NCBI RefSeq assembly: GCF_003073045.1
Contig: NC_037593.1
Location: forward strand, 15,136,735 to 15,200,734
DNA length: 64,000 nucleotides
Direction: 5' to 3'
From: Pomacea canaliculata
Lineage: Eukaryota; Mollusca; Gastropoda; Architaenioglossa; Ampullariidae
Position 1 is the stretch's first letter; the number at the start of each line of letters is the position of its first letter. This document shows positions 13,118-23,311 of the stretch, in pieces. The translations under genes were made by a program, and so were the position numbers. The notes below the pieces were generated by a model. That model had not been told where the DNA came from and did no database searches. It was given only the letters and a program-made list of their open reading frames with translations.

Positions 13118-14147
13118 TGAGTGCCAGACAGAAACAGCTGTCCTCGGAAGGCTGAAAAGATCCAGCTTTGTGCGAGAGACGCAGGCACTACACAGAAAAT
13201 ACCAAACAAAGCTTCCTGCACAGGTCCAGGTACCGACTCTCTACCTCGATCCTCCTCCTTGGAAAGACAGAACAGGGAACATTACCATCTGCACCACAGT
13301 TCCTCACCTCACAACAAAGGATGAGCATAGCAACGTGAGCAAGAGAGCCCTGACGCTAGCCATGCTAGAAGAAAGGTACCCCCAGGAATCATGGATAAGG
13401 GCCTACACAGACGGGTCAGCCACAGACGCTATCCAGAGGGGAGGGGCCGGCGTGTACATCCAGTTCCCAAATGGACAGTGGCAGGCAGCAGCAATACCAA
13501 CTGGCCTCCACTGTACAAACTATAGAGCAGAAGTAGAAGCCCTGGTCCACGCAGCAAACATCATCAGCAGCAGAGCAGACCATGACAGCCAGGTCGTCTT
13601 CCTGACCGATGCTCTGTCGGTGCTGCAGGCAGTCAACAATAACAAACTGCCAGACCTGGAAGCCGCGCTGCTAAACATCAAGTGCCTCAGAACGGCTCTG
13701 CAGTGGATCCCATCACACTGCGGGATAGATGGGAATGAGGAAGCTGACAGGATGGCTAAGTTGGGTGCAGAGGACGAGCAAGAAGACAATGCAGTCAACA
13801 TGTCAGAGATGAAACCATCATTAAGTCTCTGTACAGGCCACAGCAACCACTGGACAGTTACCATCAGCTGTCCAGACCGGACCAGGTCGCTATCTTCCGC
13901 CTCAGGACTGGGCAAACAGGCTGCTTCACCACCTACACAGGAAGTTGCACCTAGTGCCGTCCCGAGATGCTCTTGTGGAGAGGCAGACCAGACTGTAGAA
14001 CACATCCTACAGGACTGTAGGAATCTCCGTACCCTGAGGAAAGAGACGTGGCCACAGTCGGAGACCCTGCACAACAAGCTGTACGGGCCGGTGGAGTCTC
14101 TGCAGAAGACCACCGATTTCATATCAAGAGCTGGTCTCCAAGTGTGA
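13104..14147 (+). pseudogene. LINE RNase H and C-terminal segment
   Basis: Longest continuous frame of the element (347 codons). The RNase HI core shows IRAYTDGSATD (first Asp), NYRAEVEALVHA (Glu), VVFLTDALSVLQA (Asp) and WIPSHCGIDGNEEAD (final His/Asp), so all four DEDD-type residues plus His are kept. The downstream part switches frame near 13810 and back later. An antisense 222-codon frame over the same bases is a shadow. Confidence 0.85.
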
Positions 14148-15270
14148 AAGAGGCGAACGACAAAAAAAAAAAAACAATTAATGTACAAGTCAAAGTTGCA
14201 TATTTTAATTGTTATTTACTTTTATGTAGTTTCCTTTTGTCCTCTTTGCAAAACTTCTTTATAGGCTCCAGAGCTGTGATGTGGCGCTTACTAATAATCG
14301 TCATCATCCATCCATATCCATCATCCATCATCAACAATCATTAATCATTATAATGTATAGGACGGCTTCTTGGCCAAAGCCTGGCTCACCGCGCTTAACA
14401 AACACAAAAATGCAAAAGAAAGACGAAAATCGTGCGGGTCTGTCATTGTAGCTAACGGAAGACTTTGTCGATGCTCCTCTGAATGAAATCTTCGTGGTAG
14501 ACCAAGATGTTTATGTAGTACCGATACAATATACAGGTCGTAAAGATTTTGTTTCTTCCGTGGCGAACGCAGTAAAGATTAATCAGTAGTCTATAATTGT
14601 GATGACTAGAGAAGCCATTACGATGTCAGGTAGAGAAGACGACGACAAAGCATTCCCAGTCCTTTAATATCTATAAACAAAAGCTACATCACTAGTTCCA
14701 AATGTCTTCAGTTTTGTATCCTTCCCATGCGTTCCTACTAGAGTTCAATAAAGGGTGACAATCCTTGTCTCTCGAGACAGACAAGGGAGGTAACCCCAAT
14801 TTCTAACAGATGGTGAACACAGATTAATCGATACTCGGTTCAAGCGTAGATTAAAAAAAAAAAAAGAAGAAGAAAAATCAAGAGACTGCTGGAATATGTG
14901 TAGTCACAAGACAGAGAGAAGATGTTTTAAAACGTTTTTTTAAAGCTGATAGAAGTTCAAGAGTAGCGACGACTTGAAACCATTATGGCGGCAAAGAGAA
15001 AAGACCGTTCCTCACAGTGACGAAGAAAGCATAAAGCACTTGCCCATACTATCGTCAGGAAAACAACAAACAAGTCACACATATATAATTATATATAATG
15101 GTGAGAGCTGCCTCTCTCAAGCCTTTAAGGCGAAGAGACACCAACAGTTTATACTCAACCATTTCATTTTCAGTTTACTAAGGGTCGGGTACGCCTTTAT
15201 TAAATACGTCACGCTTTCCGGTAAGTCTACGTGTACTGTTTACCCGTAAACCTTATTTCAACCCTCATGT

Positions 15271-15380
15271 TGACGTCAATCTGTGCGACCTCTCGACACT
15301 GGGTTTTGCCGCGAAAGGTCATGTACCTCTCTTCTCCTGACGTCAGTGTCTGCTGCTTGATTGACAGTGCATGACCTTTC
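15271..15380. promoter_or_regulatory. Cluster of two perfect CREs and an inverted AGGTCA pair
   Basis: TGACGTCA occurs at 15271-15278 and again at 15338-15345. GAAAGGTCATG at 15313-15323 is the exact reverse complement of CATGACCTTTC at 15370-15380, giving two nuclear-receptor-type half sites facing each other around the second CRE. A TACGTCAC lies about 65 bp upstream. No gene starts nearby that I can identify, so a distal enhancer or an unannotated transcript start are both possible. Confidence 0.35.
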
Positions 15381-17664
15381 CTTAATGGAGTTTTTCTGTA
15401 AATTATCTACCTATTAGTGATCGTCGTAGTTCTCACTGTGTGCCCATTCATTGCAGAGCAAACGAAACAATAGTAAAAAGTCCGGGTGTTGCGAAAGCGC
15501 GTTGGGTTCCGGGTAGGATTCTGCAGCTCTACGAAACAATTGTTGGCCTTCAGGAGGTGTGAGGATGATAGTTTAGTTTACTCCTTGTTTCTCCCTTGAC
15601 GAGTATAGGGCCGCAACAACACCTCGACAACGGACCCCGTTTTGGGTAGCCCCCCTCAGTTTGGCCCATGTGGTTCCGTCTCTTTTTAAAAATCCTTCTT
15701 GACTGTGTTCAACAGTTTAATAAAATCGACTTTATTTCAAGATGTCATTTCACTTTGCTAATGATAGGTCGAACTTGGATTTCAAAAACTCTTGGTGCTA
15801 TTATTTGCACGACAGAAGTAGAGATTTAATTAACCGAATTAATATTATTGCCGTGTTTTAAAGGAGTGTCAAATGTATTTAATGTGTTGTGGCACTTTTG
15901 CGTATTCTAAAAGTTTTCAGCTGTATTGTCGGCAGATCAATTGAAAACATTTTAAGTGTTCCGTATCTTCGCTCTAGTAGTTGTACTGCCATTACTGGCC
16001 ATAGAAGGGGTAAGAGCTAGATTGAATTTATAGAAGGGAGTGGGTGTTGTCGTTCAAACCTGGTATTTAGTAGCACTGTTGACCCAAACAGACATTTTAT
16101 TGCCCAGCTTCCCAGCTGTGTGATTAGTGCGATAATGTATGTGAATAGACGATAAGTTATTTTCTTTGCTAATACACCCTGAAAAAAATCCGTTTTCAAA
16201 GGAAGTGAAAGCAATAAACGATAAGGATGTTTTCCATAATACAATATTCTAATTGCTCCGATTTCTTTTGGGTGAACTGATTGAACCTGCACATAAAACT
16301 AGAGATGGCGTGGCTAATTCCACCACGTAGTAGAAACCTTGCTGTGTGTGCACCGCGGGGAAGCCCCGCCCACCTTCTCCTCGTGACGCCAGTCATGGGT
16401 GAGCGGTTTTCACGACCTGTTGATGGTAGGTCAGCGAAAGGTACTTAGAGAGCAGCGAGGCAGGCACACCCGTTGACGATAATTATTATAGCTAGTATGC
16501 ACGTGTGTGGATGAAGCAATCCACAACCAAGTGCGTGGATAAAGGATGGGTGTAAGTGTTGACAGCCACCCGGTTATCGTTAGTTGTTAGGGACGAAACT
16601 GAACAACTTTTTATAAAGCGAGATATTAAAATTTCATCTAAAAATGTGTGTAGACATCAACACCTTTTTTGTTATTGCAAACGTACAATTTTAAAAATAT
16701 TTTGCTCATATTCTTACATTATAGGTGAGGTCACAGGTAGAAGGCGTCGGTCCTATTGAGGTTCTACGTTAATAACTAACCAAAACTTCCAAAACTTGAT
16801 AGACTTTAGTCTATAATGATGATGATAGTGATGAGGATTAATATTAGTCGTAGTCGTTAATTAATAATACATTATCGGTACATATTTTGTTTCATGTTGT
16901 GCTATATTTTTGGCGTGTTATGTTCTTTGTTATAGCACGCCCGCGTGTTTCTCACTCAGTTGAAATTCATGACTAAATAAAATAATCTTCGTTAGAAGAC
17001 ATACGATTTCTTTTGTTGAGTTGAGAATTTATATGCTTGTACTTTCTGCTTCTCTGGGACGAGGAGACGATAAAACAATAAATTATCCCAAGCACACCAC
17101 TTTCTCTGTTTTGTTGTATAATTCTATTGTACCCTGCACATACTTTACTTAAACACCTTTGCAAAGTTCCGTTTTAGTCAGTAATCATTAGTCAGGATGT
17201 CGATCGTTATTATTTCGGCAGTGTTTATCGGGTACTTGGCCGCGATACTCGACACCTTGTCTCATTGGCAATTCAGGGTGCACTCTCCCGTGATCGATGT
17301 CGCTTGATTCACCCGCCCACCCGTCTCGTCGTGACAAGTAGCGCTGATGATTTCATTAACTGAGTCACGATTCGCACTGTTTGAAGGACAGGGCCAGCTC
17401 ATTCTTTGTTCCCTGTTTGTTTGGGGTTTTTTTTCAGTTCCTGTCTTCAAGTCGCAACTTGATTCTTCTAGCCGTTCCTAGCTATTATGCTTTTTTCTTT
17501 TTTTTTCTAAACAACGCATTTAGTTAGCAATCGTCCGACAAATCGTTTTAGGGTCTGTCTTGTGGCGATGACAGCATAAATTTTAAAGGATCGGTTTGGC
17601 CGGGATACATCACCACAAAGCATGTAGCTCAATTTTTTAAATTATACATAAGGGTGGTGTGGGA

Positions 17665-17737
17665 GATAATAGAAGAGAGGGGCAATTCGTTCGATTAGGG
17701 CGGCGGACCTTAGAGGTGGCGGTTCAAAGATAAATAG
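17665..17737 (+). repeat. Possible degenerate tRNA-derived SINE head
   Basis: A stretch with GATTAGGGCGG followed about 30 nt later by GTGGCGGTTCAAAG has the spacing of pol III A and B boxes and resembles a decayed tRNA. No tail or target-site duplication is evident, so this is weak. Confidence 0.25.
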
Positions 17738-20121
17738 TTTGTCTCTTCTGTTAGGGAAATGAAGTGAATCGAATTCTTGAATTAACATCTGAGTTCTCTC
17801 TCTAGTTAAAGATTTTTTATTTAAATATACAACATTATCGTATAAATTCATAGACTGAAACAATCAACAATTTAATCCCCTCCAGCTTCCTTTGATTTTT
17901 AAGTTTCCAAATATCTGTGCCACCTGTGTTAATGTGTCCCAAGTTCTTCCAAAAAGGGAGACTAAAAGCAATAAAAAAATGACAGCTACAGAGACTCAAA
18001 AAGAATAATAACCATAAGCACAAATGTATATGCAATCTTTTTGGAAAGGCGGTTTCACGATCGGGGCTATGAAAACAAGGGAGAGATTATTTACTCGCAC
18101 AATAGCGATAACAAATCAACTAACTGGCGAGGTCCCCTTTGCACGGGGATGGATTCTTATGCATCCTGAAGGAAAGTTGAAATACATTCCGAAAAACACT
18201 GGTATGCACGGCTATGTTTTTGAGATGAGTGCATACTTTGTTTTGGGAATTAGGTGCAGTTTTGTTCAAGTAGTTTATGATTCCAACTACTGTACTTTGA
18301 AGTTTATTTCATTTTATTAGGATATGGCAATGACAGCCATGACGACGATAAAGATTATGAGATTGGTAGAAAATATTGACCAAAAAAATTGAGAAACAAA
18401 ATAATTTTGTATGATTAAGTATGGTTATCTTCCTTTGTGTTTATTTATCCCGTTTGTATTTGTGGACGAGGATTTCCGTGTTGTGTGAGTGTGAGCGCGA
18501 CCAAGCAAACGAGAAAGAGAGAGAGCATATATCTTGCTACAAGTTGTTTAAACTCAGGTCATAGGAAACTGCTTCCTGTGCCGCTCCTCCTAGTCCTCCA
18601 TCTTTTCCTTTCTCCGCATTGTCACCCAGGCCCAGTGGATCATTTTCCAACTAATGTTATCGTCCAACTTTCGTGACCTATGACCAGGATCTAATTATTC
18701 CGCTTGCTTGCGAAACAGTTTATGAGCTTTCCGTTTTCATAGCACATCCCTAAACGACAGTGACGCTGGTGTGTACGTGAGTGTGTGTGAGAGATGCTTG
18801 CTCTTGCCGCCGCTTCCATGCTGCATAGTTCAACATGCTCGGAAAACAGATCTTGATATATCTATGTCATGAAGCTAATATTCACAAATATTATTTACAT
18901 TATTGGCATTCTTTATATATGGGCAGCTATTACCGGTCAGCAGAACAAGCAAATAAAGAATGATCAGGGTGCAACAGAACAGAATAAAGAATGTAATTAA
19001 GAAAAGATTAGAATGTAGGTCTCTCTTTTATTCTATCTTCCTATCACACACACACACGTATACTTGTAGACATCAACGAGCTACCTGTTTACAGTGTTAC
19101 ATAAGACTTTCACGCTCTTTATCTCTCGCATCATGAACTCTTCCTTGCTTGGTTTCATTTCTTTCTTTCTTTCTTCCTTCTTTCTTTCTATGATTTCTAT
19201 CGTTTCATAGTTTGTTCCTTCCTTTGTAACTTTCTTTTTTCTCTTCTTCTCCTCCGTGCTTCTCCATCAGAACACACGGCTAACAGGGAAAGCAAGGAGT
19301 GAGGGAGCAAGTAAGGTGTAGGGGAGTAGGTTACAGCTATTTGCTGTCATTGTAGGGTGGTATTTGTTTATTGTTATTTATTATTTTTCTGCCTCATAAA
19401 GATAGTTTTTTTTGGAGTGGTGGATGCTCTGGCAGACAACGATGCGCTGTCACCCTCAAAACTGCCAGTAATACCAGTATCATGTCACACTGGTGCTTGC
19501 ACTTTACAAGCCGACCCCCGTGTCGCTGACCCTCACCATCGGCATTGTTATTGATATCATTGTTGTTGTTATTTCCACTGTTGCTCTCGTCTCCGTTTCA
19601 CCAAAAAAACCACAAAACACCCTTGTGACACACCAACCTGATCTCTATCATCGCAACACCATACGCCTGTATCTACAGTGTAGATATTGTCAGGTTTATA
19701 TTGCATTATATTGTATTATATTGTTTGTATTATATTACTGCACACATTTGTCTCCTGGCCTTGTCAGTCAGACTTTAAAAATGTTTGTTCATTCCAGTCT
19801 ACCTCATGTGTAGTCTACCCGTTTTCTTCAATTAGAATCAGATAGTCTGAGCAGACGACCGAGGTCGTGGACTCGATGCAAACATGTAGTTTGTGTGTGT
19901 GCGTGTGTGTTCTCTCTCGCGCGCGTACATATTTGTTGATTGTATACTGAGTACAGGAAGCAGGTCACTACACAATCCTAAAAATAAAATCATCATCCTG
20001 TACATTGTTCTCCATTGCAGAATCACTTCATCTCACTCACGTATCTTTCCATCTTGCCTTCCCTTAGGCACTCATTCTATGAATACATCCGTCCATCTAT
20101 TAAACAATATCTAAATACTAT

Positions 20122-20435
20122 TTTTTTTTTTTTTTTTTTAAAGGCCCTTTCACCCCTCCTGGGGCATAGGCCATCGACGACAGTCTTACCTGTTGTCGAT
20201 GTTTTAGTAGCAAGGATTTGTTTTTACGGGGTGGGGGTGCTGGCCCCACGCCCAACCCTCCTCCTTTTTCAGCCGGGCTTGGGACCGTCCTTGGCAGAGG
20301 GCAGCCAGCCCTGTAAACAGATGCCACGTGCAGAGAAAGAACAGCATGCCCGAGACGAGAAATGAACTCAGGGCAGCCAACCTTCACTGTATTGGTGACA
20401 GGCGCTAACAGCGCTAACCGTTGCGCCACCGGGCC
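20122..20435 (-). mobile_element. Complete tRNA-derived SINE
   Basis: Read on the minus strand it starts GGCCCGGTGGCGCAACGG, an A-box-like tRNA head, followed by a degenerate B box (GAGTTCATTTC), a unique body of about 230 nt and a poly(A) tail (the T run at 20121-20139 on the plus strand). It is bracketed by a 13-bp direct repeat, ATCTAAATACTAT, at 20109-20121 and 20436-20448. The pieces together make a textbook retroposed SINE, and the intact target duplication suggests a fairly recent insertion. Confidence 0.88.
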
Positions 20436-20448
20436 ATCTAAATACTAT

Positions 20449-23055
20449 ACAGCCCAAACATTCATTCAGGTAACCATGCAGCTACTTTGTATTTTATCCT
20501 TTATTCTGTCCATCGGGATCGAAACATACCCATCTCATACCTAAAAGACCGGAATAAGCATCTCTATAAGCAAGCTTTTGTTAGGGGTTGGCCGACAAAC
20601 AGCAAACAAACAACTCAAAATCGTTCCGAGGGGAGGGAAGTGAACCGAGTGAAGTTCGGAGGGAACATCGTAAGGAGCTGTTGAAATGCTTGTTGTTTAG
20701 AATTATTCTTGTCACTCCTCTATAGAATCCGTTCACGGGCATTGCGTTCAGACGACAATACCTGCTGAGCCCGAGGGAGGTGATCCCAGGTAGCGATAAG
20801 TCCGCAGGTAGACATCGACGTCAGAAGGTGTGGCGGGACGATGTCTCAAATATTTTGTTTATCACTCTCCTTCCCAGGGTCGGTTCTACTATAAGGCGAA
20901 CTCGACAGTCGCCTAGGGCGCAGTCACGGAGGGGTACGGGAAAATGGCCTGCTGTTGTTGTTTGTTTAAAAGATGAACAATGTTATGAAAAATATAATGT
21001 TCATAGAATGACATTTGGAGGACACCGTTTGTCTGATTGTAGGTTGACCTTACCACGGTAGTTTCTCAGTACAGTTATTTTAGGAAAACCTCATCATTCG
21101 AGGACATTTGCAGTGACCAGCTACCCAACGGGCAAGTAGAGGGTGGATGGAACGAAGGAGGAGCGGGGGACGGCAAGGGTGCTGTGGAGGGGCGGCAATG
21201 GTGGATGGGGAAGGGGCTGGTGGCGCAGTCACGGAGTGGGGTGCAAAACTACTGGCCTTTTTTTTTTTAAGTGATGAATAGTGTTAGGGAAAAATACTAT
21301 TTTCATAGAATGACATTTGCAATGCACCTTTCCCTGCCTGTAGGTTTACTTCACCGTGCAAATTTCTCAGTCCATGTATTACAGAAAAGTACCATTATTC
21401 GAGGGCACGTTTGAAGTGACCAGCTAACCAGCGGGGAAGTAGAGGACAGATAGTTCGAGGGGGCAGCGTTGGTGGATGGGGAAGGGGCTGGTCGGGGCGG
21501 ATCCCAAGGATGGATGATACTACATGGGATTAAAATTTAACGACCCATATTTTTTCTATTTACTGTTGTCATTATATCATGGTCGTGAATATTTCACTCT
21601 CTTGATTAATTATTAAATTTATTATTATTTTCGGTTCAGGGGGTGTATTACGCTTTCTTTGTCAAATTGTAATGTTTGTTTATTTTGATTTATTTTTATT
21701 ATCTAAGAATGCGTCTGTTTGCACACGGTGTGAACGGATAGCTTGTTGTTGTGCTCCATTGACAGAATATTTGAAATTAGTAAGAGATAGGCTATATACT
21801 TCTCTAGTTTTCAACAAACTCTATCAGGCCGGACACGGAGTGGTGCTTGCTGTTAGAATGTGTTTGGGCAGCACCTCGACATCAGGATTTATTTTACGAC
21901 TCTTTGTATTGTTAGCGACTCCAAGAGTCTCCCTCGTATCGCCGGCCCACCTGTCAGGTGTAACTTTTGGGACGGGAAGGGAGCACTGTTATTAGGGGGG
22001 GGGGGGTTTAGATGCTAGAAGCTGTTCTAGTTTGAGTTTTAGACCAAACAGCAAAATACTATTACAGAAAGGTGCTGAAGATTTCGCATCTTCATCAGTG
22101 TGCAGTCGACATGACGGAGAACGAATTCTTGAAAAGGTTTAATTTTCATAAGCCCTTCTTTGACACTTCTGGGTTGTAACACTTGTGGTCGTAATGAGTT
22201 CTTCTAGAAAACCACTTTTCTACTATTTTCAGTCTGCATGATTGGTATACACTGTCATATATCTTTATATATTTTATTAACATGATTTGTCTCTTTTACC
22301 TTAATTATATTTCATTATTATTCTATTACCTTTTTTCTCGTGTGGATGCAAGTAGTTGAGTTAGTGGTCTTTTAAAGCTTAACAAAACATTCCATTGCGA
22401 GATCGGATCCGTTACCGTTCTATCTCTAGTCTTTATTATGTCACAGTCAGTCCTGGTGAGGTCTGTAGTGGGAAAGCATGAAAAATGAAAAACCTGAGTA
22501 AATAAGCTTGGCACTGCTATTGTGTAGAGGGAGGGAAGGTTACACGTGATGCACGTTCAATTAGGTTATATTTGTCATTAAAAATCATTCTTTACGGATC
22601 AGTTTGAACTTGTCGAATGACTGCTAAATGTTTTGATTACATGTCTGCTCGCGAATGTAAAACTGCTGAGTCCTGAGACAGGCCATAGCAATCATGAATA
22701 TTAATATGTAAACTTATGTTTATTGTTTAAATTTTGAGTACAGAAAATGGATATAAGTCTAAATATGTAATTACTCCAATATTTTTGCTGATCAAATGTT
22801 CTCTTTTTGGGAGGCGATATGGGGGAGTATTTATCTCTCATCTATGTCGCAGCAAAGCCTTGCGCAAGCCCACCTCTCCATGAATCTCCTGCTATTCACT
22901 TTACCGTGACCTCTCTATCTCTCTCCACCCACCACGCATCCAGATACCCACCCACCCTCGACGACAGTAGTGTGTCTGACGTCAGAAGTCGGGTAGCAGT
23001 TATACTTGGGTTGCCAAAAATTATTTCAAAAATCTGGGTGGGTATGAGGCATTGC
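20449..23055. other. Intergenic region upstream of metalloprotease copy 1
   Basis: Non-coding. Bases near 20780-20880 resemble the sequence just upstream of copy 2 (36056-36160: shared segments around GATAAGTCC/AACAAGTCC and TTTTGTTTATC), whereas 20880 to about 22830 has no counterpart there. That extra block contains the 305-bp direct repeat and a G-run at 21999-22008. Confidence 0.45.
20917..21490. repeat. Two diverged copies of a ~300-bp direct repeat
   Basis: GGCGCAGTCACGGA at 20917 recurs at 21222. Corresponding segments follow in the same order: a GATGAACAATGTT/GATGAATAGTGTT block, CATAGAATGACATTTG, a GTAGGTTGACCTTACC/GTAGGTTTACTTCACC block, TTTCTCAGT, and TGACCAGCTA, then GGTGGATGGGGAAGGGGCTGG. 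Period is about 305 bp with clear divergence. Confidence 0.7.
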
Positions 23056-23063
23056 TATAAATG
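22977..23063 (+). promoter_or_regulatory. Core promoter of metalloprotease copy 1 (CRE and TATA box)
   Basis: TATAAATGAAAC begins at 23056 and a perfect TGACGTCA lies at 22977-22984, followed by AGAAGTCGGGT. The same arrangement, TATAAATGAAAC at 36354 and TGCGTCAGAAGTCGGGT at 36283, precedes copy 2. Transcription would be expected to start near 23085-23090, giving a 5' UTR of about 225 nt. Confidence 0.6.
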
Positions 23064-23311
23064 AAACGTCACCTTTCCTCCATGTTCTGTGACACACTGG
23101 CTTGTAACGACTGATCGTCAGCAGCTTACAAAAACTTTTACCACTTATCGAATAGGCTGCAAAGAGAACGCTGAAGTAAAGCACTTTTCTTAGGAACAAC
23201 TTTATTTCTAGTCCGCTAACATCATTTTTTTATTTTTGGAATAACTGTTAGAAACCTAGTAGCGAGAATTTCGTTGCAAGGACAAGTTACGACGACCGAA
23301 TATTTCTAACC

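Larger units (their letters stand above)
10120..14172 (+). mobile_element. I-group non-LTR retrotransposon (EN-RT-RNase H), near-complete, frame-broken
   Basis: A 4.05-kb insertion. In order it encodes an apurinic-type endonuclease (about 10540-11170), a reverse transcriptase (about 11780-13110) with the catalytic YADD at 12507-12518, an RNase H (about 13390-13775) and a C-terminal stretch with a CGEADQTVEHILQDC knuckle-like motif near 13980, then an A-rich tail. The RNase H after the RT, with APE endonuclease before it, is typical of the I superfamily (I, Nimb, Ingi/Vingi, LOA). The 5' end carries a GC-rich leader (about 10130-10300). No separate ORF1/gag is present. The frame changes several times (near 10850, 11650, 12040, 12590, 13110 and 13810), so this copy is not autonomous. 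GC content and codon use are clearly richer than the flanking DNA. Confidence 0.93.
14184..20108. other. Gene-poor intergenic DNA
   Basis: About 6 kb without a recognisable coding exon. It contains an AATAAA at 14747 that could serve the upstream PhyH transcript, a CRE-rich patch at 15200-15380, a possible tRNA-like SINE head near 17665-17735, TTTC-rich low-complexity DNA near 19150-19250, and short open frames under 110 codons with no family resemblance. Confidence 0.5.

Noticed and set aside
13520..14188. 222-codon antisense open frame in the LINE
   Set aside because: The sense frame contains the full RNase H motif set; the antisense product matches nothing.
20122..20435. Functional tRNA gene on the minus strand
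   Set aside because: The A/B-box-like elements are degenerate, cannot fold a full cloverleaf by eye and are attached to a SINE body with target duplication.
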